The position numbers and the translations under genes are program-made. The notes beneath the pieces were generated by a model, which was not told the DNA's origin, did no database searches, and worked only from the letters and a program-made list of their open reading frames with translations. A stretch of 64,000 nt of DNA, taken from the NCBI RefSeq assembly GCF_002250625.1, contig NZ_NMVQ01000009.1:39252-103251 (forward strand), written 5' to 3'. Positions 43,722-52,991 of the stretch are shown here, piece after piece. This stretch comes from Enemella dayhoffiae (GTDB lineage: Bacteria; Actinomycetota; Actinomycetes; Propionibacteriales; Propionibacteriaceae). Each line of letters starts with the position of its first letter. Positions within the stretch are counted from its first letter, which is position 1.

Positions 43722-44698
43722 CTTCGACAGGCTCAGCCAACGGTGGGGTGCCACTCACCGAGGGCCCGGACGCCGGCGCCATCTGGCACTACGGCGACCC
43801 GGTGGCCGAGCAGCGGATGCTGGAGTCCGGTGCCGGTGCGGTACGACTCGACCACCGTGACGTGCTCCAGGTATCCGGCCCGGATCGGCTGTCCTGGTTG
43901 CATTCGCTCACCACCCAGCACTTGGAGCAGCTCGCCCCCGGCGTCGGCACCACCGCCTTCGTGCTGTCCCCACAGGGTCACATCGAGCACGTCCTCTACG
44001 CCGTCGACGACGGTGAGGTGCTGTGGGCGCACACCGAGCCCGGTCGGGGTCAGGCACTCGTGGATTTCCTGTCCAGGATGGTTTTCATGCGCCAGGTCGA
44101 GGTGAGCCTGCGCACCGACCGGTTGGCCGTGGTGTGGCAGCCGGGGCAACCGCCTCAGGGGCGGATCACCCGGGCCACGGCGGATTCGTTGGGCGGTTTC
44201 GAGTCGTTCATCCCGCGCGATCACCTCGACGACTACCTGTTCGGGGTGGCCGGCGGGCAGCTGGCGGGGCTGTGGGCCTACGAGGCTCGTCGGATCGCGG
44301 CGGGGGTCCCGCGCATCTTCCTCGACACCGACCACCGCACGATCCCCAACGAGCTTGGACTTTCCGACGGCGTACACCTGGACAAGGGGTGTTATCGCGG
44401 CCAGGAGACCGTCGCCCGGGTGCACACGCTGGGGCGCCCGCCGCGGCGGCTGGTCCGGCTGCACCTGGACGGGTCGATGGACGCACTGCCGACCCCGGGC
44501 GCTGAGCTGACGCTGGGGGAGCGGGCTGTCGGACTCGTCGGCGGTTCGGCCCGGCACCACGAGCTGGGACCGATCGCACTGGGGCTGATCAAGCGCAACG
44601 TGGCAGTCGACGCGCCCCTGGTGGTGGACGGAATCGCTGCCGCACAAGAGACTCTGGTCGATCCGGAGGTCGGACTGCACGTGCGGGCCCGCCCGTGA
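43718..44698 (+). CDS. ygfZ: Folate-binding Fe-S cluster protein YgfZ/GcvT-like
   Basis: The 326-residue protein has the diagnostic KGCYRGQETVAR motif with its essential cysteine. YgfZ binds tetrahydrofolate and supports maturation or repair of certain Fe-S proteins. GTG 43718 overlaps the previous stop, but the first codons coincide with the dispersed repeat TTCGACAGGCTCAG (43723-43736); a GTG at 43748 is an in-frame alternative beyond it. The gene overlaps the asparaginase start by 4 bases. Confidence 0.9.
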   Translation: MTSTGSANGGVPLTEGPDAGAIWHYGDPVAEQRMLESGAGAVRLDHRDVLQVSGPDRLSWLHSLTTQHLEQLAPGVGTTAFVLSPQGHIEHVLYAVDDGEVLWAHTEPGRGQALVDFLSRMVFMRQVEVSLRTDRLAVVWQPGQPPQGRITRATADSLGGFESFIPRDHLDDYLFGVAGGQLAGLWAYEARRIAAGVPRIFLDTDHRTIPNELGLSDGVHLDKGCYRGQETVARVHTLGRPPRRLVRLHLDGSMDALPTPGAELTLGERAVGLVGGSARHHELGPIALGLIKRNVAVDAPLVVDGIAAAQETLVDPEVGLHVRARP

Positions 44699-45651
44699 AC
44701 CCTGTCGCGCTGGAGGTGGTGCGCGGCGGTCTGGTCGAGTCCGTGCACACCGCCCGGGTCGTGGTCACCGATCCGGACGGTCGGGTCCGGCTGGCGCTCG
44801 GCGCGGTGGACGCGCCGATGTATCCACGGTCCGCGGCCAAGCCGATGCAGGCGATCGGGATGCTCGAGGCCGGGCTGGACCTCGACGGCGAGTTGCTCGC
44901 CCTGGCCGCGGCCTCGCACTCGGGCGAGGATTTCCACCTGGCGGGGGTACGCCGAATCCTGGCCGAGGCAGGGATTCCCGAGGATGGCCTGGACTGCACT
45001 GCGGACCTGCCGCTGGACGAGCAGGCGCGCGCCGAGTGGTTGCGCGCCGGTCGTGGCGCGGAACCGGTCGCGATGAACTGCTCCGGCAAGCACGCCGCGA
45101 TGCTGCGCACGAGTGTCCGCAACGGGTGGCCGACCAGCGGCTATCGCGACCCCGGACATCCGGTGCAGCGGGCGGTGGCCGCGGCGATCGCCAGGCTGAC
45201 CGGGGATCGGCTGCCGCCGGCGACCGTGGACGGGTGCGGTGCGCCGTTGTACGCCATCTCGCTGGCCGGTCTGGCGCGCGCGTTCGGTCGGATCGCTGCC
45301 GCGGGCAGCGGTCCGGAGCGGCTGGTCGCCGACGCCTTTCGCAACCATCCGGCGTACGCGTCGGGAAGTCGCCGCGACGAGGCCGCCCTGCACGGGGCCG
45401 TGCCGGGGATCGTCACCAAGGCTGGTGCCGAGGCGGTGCAGGCGGCCGGATTGCCTGACGGGACAGGGATTGCGCTCAAGATCGAGGACGGTACTCCGCG
45501 GGGGCGAGCGGCGCTGATGGCGTCCGTGCTGCGCTGGCTCGGCTATGCGCACCCGGTGCTGGTGGAGCAGCTGACGGTGCCGGTGCTCGGTCACGGTCGT
45601 CCGGTCGGTGAGATCCGGGTTCGCGCGGGGTTCTTCGAGTCGCAGGATTGA
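44695..45651 (+). CDS. Asparaginase II family protein
   Basis: The 318-residue protein matches the Asparaginase_II family (PF06089-type): VRGGLVESVHTA, PRSAAKPMQAI, ASHSGEDFH and MNCSGKHAAML are typical blocks. It likely deamidates asparagine to aspartate, though substrate scope is poorly known in this family. GTG 44695 overlaps the ygfZ stop, indicating coupling. Confidence 0.88.
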   Translation: MNPVALEVVRGGLVESVHTARVVVTDPDGRVRLALGAVDAPMYPRSAAKPMQAIGMLEAGLDLDGELLALAAASHSGEDFHLAGVRRILAEAGIPEDGLDCTADLPLDEQARAEWLRAGRGAEPVAMNCSGKHAAMLRTSVRNGWPTSGYRDPGHPVQRAVAAAIARLTGDRLPPATVDGCGAPLYAISLAGLARAFGRIAAAGSGPERLVADAFRNHPAYASGSRRDEAALHGAVPGIVTKAGAEAVQAAGLPDGTGIALKIEDGTPRGRAALMASVLRWLGYAHPVLVEQLTVPVLGHGRPVGEIRVRAGFFESQD

Positions 45652-45654
45652 GCC

Positions 45655-46293
45655 ATGTGGATCCCCGACCGGTTCGCGCTGCCAGCAGACGAGGCGCTGG
45701 AAATCCTGCACGAGATGGGATCGGGCGACTTGGTCACCCCAGGACCCGACGGGTTGCAGGCGACGTTCGTGCCGTGGGTGTTCGACGAGGGAACCGGTGA
45801 GCTGGGGGTGCTGCGCGGTCACCTGGCGCGGCAGAACCCGCATTGGCAGCTGCTCCGGGACACCGCTGCCGAGTCGCTGCTGATCGTGCACGGTCCGGAC
45901 TCCTACATCAGCCCGAACTGGTACGCCTCGAAGGCGACCAACCCGAAAGTCGTGCCCACGTGGAACTACACCACCGTGCACGTGCACGGTCGGGTGGTGG
46001 TGCACGAGGAACCGGATTGGATCCTGCGCCAGGTCAACGCGCAGACCGACAAGTTTGAGGAGCCCTTCGCCGAACCGTGGCGGGTGCGCGACGCGCCGGC
46101 GGATTTCGTTGCCGGGTTAGCGCGGGCGATCGTCGGGGTCGAGCTCCGGGTGTCGCGGATCGAGGCCAAGGCGAAGCAGAGTCAGAACCGCCCGGCCGAG
46201 GACGTGGTGTCGCTGGTGCAGGGTTTGCGTTCGGTGGGCGACCACGACGGCGCTTCCGCGGTCGCCGACGCCAACCGCCACCGGCTCCGCTGA
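45655..46293 (+). CDS. PaiB-like FMN-binding protein
   Basis: The 212-residue protein matches the FMN-binding negative transcriptional regulator family: MWIPDRFALP start, YISPNWYASK and VPTWNYTTVHVHG. Bacillus PaiB, the founding member, affects degradative enzymes and sporulation; many homologues are simply FMN/flavin-reductase-like split barrels. It starts 3 bases after the asparaginase stop and closes the operon. Confidence 0.87.
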   Translation: MWIPDRFALPADEALEILHEMGSGDLVTPGPDGLQATFVPWVFDEGTGELGVLRGHLARQNPHWQLLRDTAAESLLIVHGPDSYISPNWYASKATNPKVVPTWNYTTVHVHGRVVVHEEPDWILRQVNAQTDKFEEPFAEPWRVRDAPADFVAGLARAIVGVELRVSRIEAKAKQSQNRPAEDVVSLVQGLRSVGDHDGASAVADANRHRLR

Positions 46294-46504
46294 GGGATAA
46301 CCAATCTTTCCGCCTGCTAACGGAAGTTTCCCAGGCGCTACCCAGATAACTGTGCGAGTGCAAAGAGCCACGCGAGTGTCCTCCCTTGCGCCCTCCGGCA
46401 CAGCATGTCCATATAGAGCGTCGACAAGCCACTCAGCTCATCTCGACGCCCCCAGAGGTGTGTCGCTCACGACTTGTGCATCACGTCCGAGCGAAAGGAA
46501 CACC

Positions 46505-47029
46505 ATGTTCACGAAGCGTAAGTTGACGTCCATGATCGCCGTTGTCGCGTTGCCGGTCTGTTGCCCGCAGCCGTGACCGCCCATGCGGCACCGGCCCGTC
46601 CAGGCCCCGGCGCAGACCCAGGCCACCAGCCTTCCGGTGACCGGCACCCTGAGCAACGGCCAGACGTTCACCCGCACCATCAGCAACCTGACCGCCTCGG
46701 TGGTCAACGGCGCCCAGCAGCTCACCGGCACCATCTCCGGTACCGAACTGCCGGCTGGCGGCACCGAGTTCACCGCACCCATCCAGTCGCTCGCGGCTCC
46801 GGACGGCTGCAAGGTGCTGACCCTCGACCTGGGGCCGCTCAACCTCGACCTGTTGGGCCTGGTCGTGGATCTGGCCCCTGTCAGCCTTGACGCGACCGCG
46901 GTACCGGGGGCGGGGGGCAACCTTCTCGGCAACCTGGTTTGCGCCGTGGCCGGACTGCTCGATCGTGGTGGGCCCCTGACCGGGATCACCGCCCTGCTGA
47001 ACCGTCTGCTGACCGGTCTCGGCCTGTGA
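46505..47029 (+). pseudogene. Secreted protein gene with two compensating frameshifts
   Basis: ATG 46505 (behind GAAAGGA) opens a typical signal peptide (MFTKRKLTSMIAVVALP). A missing base near 46550 moves the signal's continuation (GLLPAAVTAHAAPARP) to another frame, and the ATG frame stops at 46576. An extra base near 46602 restores the first frame, which then runs through the mature part (TQATSLPVTGTLSNGQTF to LLTGLGL) to 47029. The mature region repeats hydrophobic Leu/Gly/Asp motifs and has two cysteines; no function is recognised. Real decay or two sequencing errors are both possible. Confidence 0.65.
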
Positions 47030-47170
47030 GCTGATTCCCAGCCGTCCACTGGGTGAGCGAGCTTGCGAGTCGAACCTACGTTCCCCGACTAGGTCGGCAT
47101 GTGGAGCTTGCGGAGCGATGCCGGCCGTGTCGAGGGGAATTTCCTGCGGGTCTCCTCGTCGACGGGATTG

Positions 47171-48490
47171 TCAACCAGGTCTGGGGATTCGGAAGCGGGC
47201 ATGACGGCGTGGTGTGCGGTCTGCGTTGAAACACGTCGGTGGGATGACGAAGGGGAGGCCGTCTTCGTCGAGGCGGATGGCCCAGCGGTCGGGGTTGTCG
47301 GCGTTCCAGGGTCGGTCGCGGGCGGGTTCGACCTGGCGGTGGTGGTGGGGGCACAGCAGCACCAGGTTCCACAGTTTCGTGGGGCCGAGCGCCCACCACG
47401 GTTGGATGTGGTGGGCCTCGCAGTCCTCCGGCGGGTGCGTACAGCCGGGGAACACACAGCCTTTGTCGCGGGCCACGAGCGCGGCCCGGATTTCGGGGGT
47501 GACCAGCCGCTGCGGGGTGCCGACCTCCATCGGAACCCCTTTGCCGTTCATCACGACCGGCAGGATGTCGGCATCACAGGCCAGGCGGCGGAGTTCGGTG
47601 GCGGAGAGGTGCTCCCCGCACGACACCTGCGCCGTACCCAGACCGGTGCGCAACGTCTCCAACGACACCAGCACAGAGATCCGCGGACGATCACCACCGT
47701 TGCGGGGTGCATCACCGACCTTCGCGGCCCGGCGAACCAGAATCATCAACGCATCCGCCCGCATTTGCGCCCGGGTCGGCGGGACCGCATCCGTTTCGGT
47801 GACCGCTCGCCACAGCGCCGACTCGTGCGCTTTCAACAACGCGGCCAGTTCTTCCCCGTCAGCGAGCGGGAGCTTGCCGGCCAGGAGGTAGGAACCGTGA
47901 TGATCCGGCGCCAACGACAGCCGCCGGTTCTTCTCGGCCTGCAGCCGTTCGGCCTCCAACCGCGCCGCTTCGACGGCGTCGGTGCCGTCGGGGTCAATGG
48001 TTTGACGCACGTGCAGGGACAGCATGCGCAGGTCGTCGGGGGCGAAGTCGGCGGCGAACCCCACCATCAGCTCTTGGGCCTGCTGCACCTCTTCGGCCGA
48101 CAGGGTGTCGGGGAGGTCCTGCAGCCCGTTGAGGATGCCGCGGACCTGGCTGTCCGACAGCAACCCAGCACAGGCGGCGTCGGCGATCAGGCTGAACCGG
48201 CCGAACAGAATCGTGGCCTGCTTCACGATCCGGCGTGCCTCCCGGCTGCTGTGCCGATGCTGCCGGGTGAGGAAGGTAGCGGTGGAGCACAGGTGGGTTC
48301 GTTCGGCGGCTTCGCGCTGCTCGGTCTCGGCGATCACCTTCGCACGCGCTGCGGCGACCGCGGCGGCCATCGCGTCCGCACGGTCCAGCAACGCGAGGAT
48401 TTGTTCGTCGGTGAGCAGTGCGAGGTTGTCGAGCTCGGGCAGCATCGACACCGCGGTGATCACCGTGGGGGTGTCGGCTGCTGTGCTCAT
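47171..48490 (-). CDS. DUF222 and HNH endonuclease domain protein (13E12-repeat family)
   Basis: The 439-residue protein has an N-terminal DUF222 helical region and a C-terminal HNH nuclease: CVFPGC, then CEAHHIQPWW, WNLVLLCPHHHRQVE with the metal-binding histidines. Such genes occur in many copies in actinobacteria (the 13E12 repeats of M. tuberculosis) and may be mobile or selfish. Targets are unknown. ATG 48490 is clear; 506 bases upstream hold no gene but several repeats. Confidence 0.88.
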   Translation of the reverse strand: MSTAADTPTVITAVSMLPELDNLALLTDEQILALLDRADAMAAAVAAARAKVIAETEQREAAERTHLCSTATFLTRQHRHSSREARRIVKQATILFGRFSLIADAACAGLLSDSQVRGILNGLQDLPDTLSAEEVQQAQELMVGFAADFAPDDLRMLSLHVRQTIDPDGTDAVEAARLEAERLQAEKNRRLSLAPDHHGSYLLAGKLPLADGEELAALLKAHESALWRAVTETDAVPPTRAQMRADALMILVRRAAKVGDAPRNGGDRPRISVLVSLETLRTGLGTAQVSCGEHLSATELRRLACDADILPVVMNGKGVPMEVGTPQRLVTPEIRAALVARDKGCVFPGCTHPPEDCEAHHIQPWWALGPTKLWNLVLLCPHHHRQVEPARDRPWNADNPDRWAIRLDEDGLPFVIPPTCFNADRTPRRHARFRIPRPG

Positions 48491-48996
48491 GGTTCAAGTA
48501 CATCAGTCGGGTCTGACAGTCCGACCCCGAAAACGGCCCGAAATGGCTGTGTGGGCAGAAAAGGTCGAAAAGTTTTGGCCACTCCAGCACAGCGTTTTAC
48601 GAGGGGTGAGGGCCGTTCCCCTCGACACGCGGACCGCCGGCCTGGAAACTGGATGTGGGGCGCTGAGGTGGTGGAGGCGGAAAGGGCGTCGGGGCGTGGT
48701 CGGGCGTACCGAGCTGGAGACCCAATCGCGGCAGCACAAACCCAACCACCAGCGAGGTGGGCGGGACGCCCTTTCCGCCGCAACCACCGCACGCAACCAC
48801 AGGAGGTGACCACAACCAACAGGCTTCGACAGGCTCAGCCAACGTGAGGGCTTCGACTGGCAAGCTCGGCTCAGCCCGCGTTACGGCGGGTGGCTGCGAC
48901 AGCCTCAGCCACCGTTCTGACCGTTTGACAACGATTCCACGCAGAGCCGCGGCCAGCCCCTTCGCTGAGCCACCGGTTACGACTAGAGTCCGGAGG
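48491..48996. other. Gene-free stretch with repeats
   Basis: No convincing gene lies here. A long imperfect inverted repeat occupies about 48664-48791, and the dispersed word TTCGACAGGCTCAG is at 48825-48838 with a degraded copy (TTCGACTGGCAAGCTCGGCTCA) just after. TAGAGT at 48984-48989 is the -10 box of the beta-phosphoglucomutase gene, seven bases before its GTG. Confidence 0.6.
48676..48779. repeat. Inverted repeat of 15 perfect bases
   Basis: GGCGGAAAGGGCGTC at 48676-48690 is exactly inverted at 48765-48779, with further partial pairing outward for about 12 bases (to 48664 and 48791). The 74-base interior has no reading frame. The form resembles a miniature inverted-repeat element or a long hairpin, upstream of the DUF222-HNH gene. 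Confidence 0.55.
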
Positions 48997-49716
48997 GTGA
49001 ACTGGGATGTATACGAGGCCTGCCTCTTCGACCTGGACGGGGTGCTGACTCCGACCGCCGAGGTGCACATGCGCGCCTGGGCGGACATGTTCAGCGAGTT
49101 CCTGAACAGTCGCGGCGCAGAGCCCTACACCGACGCCGACTATTTCGACCACCTCGACGGCCGCCCCCGCTACGAGGGCGTCGCCGCACTGCTGCAGAGC
49201 CGCGACCTCGAGCTCCCGCAGGGCGACCCCAGCGACCCCATCGACGCCGAAACCGTGTGCGGGCTGGGAAATCGCAAGGACGCCGCCTTCAACGAGGTGC
49301 TCCAGCGCGAGGGGATCCAGCCCTATCCCGGCTCGGTACAACTGCTCGACGCCCTCGCCGAACGCGGCATCAGGTTCGCCGTCGTCTCCTCCTCCAAGAA
49401 CGCCCGCCCCGTGCTCGAGGCGGCCGGCATCCTCGACCGCTTCCCGGTCATCGTCGACGGGCGGGTGGCCGCCGAGGAGGGCATTCCGGGCAAACCGGAA
49501 CCGGACACCTTCACCGCCGCGGCCGAGCGGCTCGGCGTACCGGGCAAGAAGTCCGTCGTCTTCGAGGACGCCCTGTCCGGCGTACGCGCGGGCGCGGCCG
49601 GTGACTTCGGCCTCGTCGTTGGCGTCGACCGTGGTACCGGCGCCGACCGGCTGACCGAGGCCGGCGCCGACGTGGTGGTGACCGACCTGGCGGAGCTGAT
49701 CGATGAGCGAGGCTGA
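48997..49716 (+). CDS. Beta-phosphoglucomutase family HAD phosphatase
   Basis: The 239-residue protein has the beta-PGM signature FDLDGVLTPTAEVHMRAW, the SSSKN motif II and KPEPDTF then VFEDALSGVRAG. It should convert beta-glucose-1-phosphate, released by the adjoining GH65 phosphorylase, to glucose-6-phosphate. GTG 48997 lies seven bases after TAGAGT, a leaderless arrangement. Its 3' end overlaps the GH65 gene by 14 bases. The pair mirrors Rv3400-Rv3401. Confidence 0.9.
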   Translation: MNWDVYEACLFDLDGVLTPTAEVHMRAWADMFSEFLNSRGAEPYTDADYFDHLDGRPRYEGVAALLQSRDLELPQGDPSDPIDAETVCGLGNRKDAAFNEVLQREGIQPYPGSVQLLDALAERGIRFAVVSSSKNARPVLEAAGILDRFPVIVDGRVAAEEGIPGKPEPDTFTAAAERLGVPGKKSVVFEDALSGVRAGAAGDFGLVVGVDRGTGADRLTEAGADVVVTDLAELIDERG

Positions 49717-52354
49717 TCCGATGGGCGAAGCTGACCCGATGAGCGATGAGGGGACCACCGACACCGCCACCGCCCTCCCCGCCGAGGACGGCTCCCAGCG
49801 CAGATCGAGCGCCCCCGATCCGGGCCACGTCTACGCCGACCCCTGGAGCTTCGAACCACCCGCCGAGGCGCCCGACGGACCGAGCGACGCCCCGCCCGAG
49901 GCCGAGGACCCGATGGACCGCACCCGGTTCCCGATCGACGAGTGGCGCCTGGTCGAGACCGACCACGACCCGAAGGATCTGGGTACCACCGAAACCCTGT
50001 TCGCGGTCGGCAACGGCTATCTCGGCATGCGCGGCAACCCCGAGGAGGGCAGGGACGCGCACACCCACGGCACCTACGTGAACGGTTTCCACGAGGTGTG
50101 GCAGATCCGGCATGCCGAGGACGCGCACGGGTTCGCCCGGGTCGGCCAGACGATCGTCAACGTCCCCGACACCAAGGTGATCAAGGTCTACGTCGACGAC
50201 GAACCGCTCACCCTCGACGTGGCCGACCTCGACGAATATGAACGCACACTGGATTTCAGCTCCGGCGTGCTGCGCCGCAAGGTGATCTGGCGCACCTCCG
50301 CCGGCAAGCGGGTGCAGATCAACACCACCCGCATGGTCTCCTTCGCCCAGCGGCACCTGGCGATCATGACCATGGACGTGACCATGCTCGAGGGGGACGC
50401 TCCGATCGTCATCTCCTCCCAGGTGCTGAACCGTCAGGACGGCCACGACGACTACAGCGCGGCCCCGGTGCACAACGATCCGCGCAAGCAGGAGACCCTG
50501 GACCGGCGCATCCTCGACCCCATCACCCAGTGGTGCGGCGACGGTCGGATCATGCTCGGCTATCGCGCGCACGAGTCCCGGATGACCCTGGCCGTCGGCG
50601 TCGACCACTCCCTGTTCACCGACAACCATTACTCAGAACAGGTTTCGGCCGATCCGGACTCCGGCAAGATGGTGTATCGGATCAACGCCCAGCAGAGCGT
50701 ACCCATCCATCTGGAGAAGCTGGTCGCCTATCACTCGTCGCGTTCGGTCCCGGTCCGCGAGCTGATCGACCGCTGCCGGCGTACCCTCGATCGCGCCCGT
50801 GAGCAGGGGGTCGAGTCGGTGCACGACGACCAGCTCGCCTGGCTCGCCGACTTCTGGAAGAACGCCGACGTCGAGCTGCCGGGCCAGCCGGCCCTGCAGC
50901 AGGCCGTGCGCTGGAACCTGTTCCAGGTCGCCCAGGCGACCGCGCGCGCGGAGGCGTACGGTGTCGCCGCCAAGGGGGTGAGTGGTCCGGGATATTCCGG
51001 GCATTACTTCTGGGACACAGAAATCTACGTCCTGCCGTTCCTCACCTACACCCTCCCGCAGGCGGCTCGCTGCGCGCTGCGCTTCCGCTACACGATGCTG
51101 GAGGCCGCCCGGAAGCGCGCGGCCGAGATGGCTCAGCTGGGCGCGCTGTTCCCGTGGCGGACGATCAACGGTGAGGAGGCCTCGGCCTACTATGCCGCCG
51201 GTACCGCGCAATATCACATCGACGCCGACATCGCGTACGCCCTGGTGAAGTATGTCAACGCAACCGGTGACATCGACTTCCTGCTGCACGAGGGGGTCGA
51301 GATCCTGGTCGAGACCGCGCGGCTGTGGGCCGACCTCGGCTTCTGGAGAACCAACGGTGACAAGGAATTCCACATCCACTCGGTGACCGGCCCCGACGAA
51401 TACACCACCGTGGTCAACGACAACCTGTTCACGAACGTGATGGCCCGGTTCAACCTGGCCCGAGCGGCCGAGACGGTCAACGAGCTGCGCGTCCGCAACC
51501 CCGACGCGTACGCCCGGGTGGCGAAGCGGCTCGACCTGCAGGAGCGCGAGGTCGACGAGTGGGCGCGCTGCGCCGCCGCCATGTACGTCCCCTACGACCA
51601 CGAGGTCGGCGTGCACCCGCAGGACATGCACTTCCTCGAGCGCGAGGTGTGGGACCTGTCGAACACTCCGGCCGACAAGCGCCCGCTGATGCTGCACTAT
51701 CACCCGCTGGTGCTTTATCGCTTCCAGGTGCTCAAGCAGGCCGACGTGGTGCTGGCGATGTTCCTGCTCGGCGACGACTTCACCCCCGAGGAGAAGCGGG
51801 CCAACTTCGAATACTACGACCCGATCACCACGGGCGACTCGACGCTGTCGGCGGTGGTGCAGTCGATCATGGCCGCGCAGACCGGTTATCACGACCTGGC
51901 GCTGCGCTATTTCTATGCCGGGTTGTTCGTCGACCTGGCCGACCGCCACGGCAACACCTCCGACGGCGTGCACGTGGCCTCGGCCGGGGGCGTCTGGTCG
52001 GCGCTGGTATACGGCTTCGCCGGCATGCACGACAACGACGCCAAGCTGTGCTTCCAGCCGCGGCTGCCGGAATCCTGGCCGGAGCTACGGTTCCGCCTGC
52101 ACTGGCGGGACACCCGCCTGCTGGTCACGCTGCGCAACGACCAGATGCGCTTCGAGGTGGTCTCCGGTCCGGGGATCCGGGTCCAGGTGGGAGCCGAGCA
52201 GTTCGACCTCGACCCTTCCGAACCCACCACGGTGCCGCTCTCCGGTCAGGGAGAGCGGCGCCGTGGCGAGATCGTGCAGTGGCCGCTGAAGGGGGGCTAC
52301 CGCGAGGACGGCAGCCTGATCACCGCCTCGGTGCCCCGCTCCCGCGACGGCTGA
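49703..52354 (+). CDS. Glycoside hydrolase family 65 disaccharide phosphorylase
   Basis: The 883-residue protein has the GH65 N-terminal beta-sandwich (VGNGYLGMRGNPEEG), the alpha/alpha barrel with FWDTEIYVLPF and the general acid Glu in TGPDEYTTVVNDN. GH65 enzymes phosphorolyse maltose, trehalose or kojibiose to beta-glucose-1-phosphate; which one cannot be told here. The first codons are three near-repeats of MSEADP/MGEADP/MSDEG, so ATG 49703, 49721 and 49739 are all possible. The first 60 residues are an acidic disordered extension. Confidence 0.9.
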   Translation: MSEADPMGEADPMSDEGTTDTATALPAEDGSQRRSSAPDPGHVYADPWSFEPPAEAPDGPSDAPPEAEDPMDRTRFPIDEWRLVETDHDPKDLGTTETLFAVGNGYLGMRGNPEEGRDAHTHGTYVNGFHEVWQIRHAEDAHGFARVGQTIVNVPDTKVIKVYVDDEPLTLDVADLDEYERTLDFSSGVLRRKVIWRTSAGKRVQINTTRMVSFAQRHLAIMTMDVTMLEGDAPIVISSQVLNRQDGHDDYSAAPVHNDPRKQETLDRRILDPITQWCGDGRIMLGYRAHESRMTLAVGVDHSLFTDNHYSEQVSADPDSGKMVYRINAQQSVPIHLEKLVAYHSSRSVPVRELIDRCRRTLDRAREQGVESVHDDQLAWLADFWKNADVELPGQPALQQAVRWNLFQVAQATARAEAYGVAAKGVSGPGYSGHYFWDTEIYVLPFLTYTLPQAARCALRFRYTMLEAARKRAAEMAQLGALFPWRTINGEEASAYYAAGTAQYHIDADIAYALVKYVNATGDIDFLLHEGVEILVETARLWADLGFWRTNGDKEFHIHSVTGPDEYTTVVNDNLFTNVMARFNLARAAETVNELRVRNPDAYARVAKRLDLQEREVDEWARCAAAMYVPYDHEVGVHPQDMHFLEREVWDLSNTPADKRPLMLHYHPLVLYRFQVLKQADVVLAMFLLGDDFTPEEKRANFEYYDPITTGDSTLSAVVQSIMAAQTGYHDLALRYFYAGLFVDLADRHGNTSDGVHVASAGGVWSALVYGFAGMHDNDAKLCFQPRLPESWPELRFRLHWRDTRLLVTLRNDQMRFEVVSGPGIRVQVGAEQFDLDPSEPTTVPLSGQGERRRGEIVQWPLKGGYREDGSLITASVPRSRDG

Positions 52355-52361
52355 GCCGTCC

Positions 52362-52991
52362 TTACTCGGTGACGCCCGAGGTGCCGGCGGCCTTGTTCGC
52401 CGCCGCGCCCTTGGCCGGGGCCTTCTTGGCGGGAGCCTTCTTCGCCGGGGTCTTCTTGGTCGCGGTCGTCGTCTGCTTGTCGGCCGGCCGGGCCGGGGAC
52501 TTCTTCGCGGCGCGCTTGGCGGCCGGCTTGGTGCGCGCGGTGGCGTCGGCCAGATCGTCCACGTCGGCGACGAAGTCGTCGGTCAGCTTGTCAGCGGTTT
52601 TCGCGGTACGCCGCGCGCCGCGGCGGGCGGTCCCGGCGGCCTGCTGGCGCACCTCGGCGATCCGGTTCTCTCCGCGGACGGCCATCTCGTCGAAGCTGAG
52701 GTTGAGCTCCTTGAGCAGCTCCTCCAGCTGGCTCTGTACCTGATCGGGCAGGTTGCGCGCCATCTCGGGAGCCTGGTCGAGGAGGCCCTGGGCACGGTTC
52801 GGCGCCTCGCGCAGCAGCTCGGCGGCCTGGTCCAGCTGCTCCTTGCGCTTCGCCCGCCGGTTGCGCGCCTCGGCCTGCTTGGTCTCGGCGTACTCCATCA
52901 CCCGCTCGGCGAGCACGTCGGTGAGGCCGGCCGCCACATAGAGCGCCTTGAGGCTGGTCTCCACCAACGGGGTTTCCTTGGGCTTGTTCAT
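52362..52991 (-). CDS. HbhA-like coiled-coil protein with Lys/Ala/Pro tail
   Basis: The 209-residue protein has an alpha-helical, coiled-coil-prone first 130 residues and a tail of PAKKAPAKKAPAKG repeats, the layout of mycobacterial heparin-binding haemagglutinin HbhA and histone-like proteins. It could bind DNA, polyphosphate or glycosaminoglycans. It overlaps the XRE regulator gene by 4 bases (ATGA), the same partnership as Rv0474-Rv0475. Sequence identity to HbhA itself looks low. Confidence 0.7.
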   Translation of the reverse strand: MNKPKETPLVETSLKALYVAAGLTDVLAERVMEYAETKQAEARNRRAKRKEQLDQAAELLREAPNRAQGLLDQAPEMARNLPDQVQSQLEELLKELNLSFDEMAVRGENRIAEVRQQAAGTARRGARRTAKTADKLTDDFVADVDDLADATARTKPAAKRAAKKSPARPADKQTTTATKKTPAKKAPAKKAPAKGAAANKAAGTSGVTE

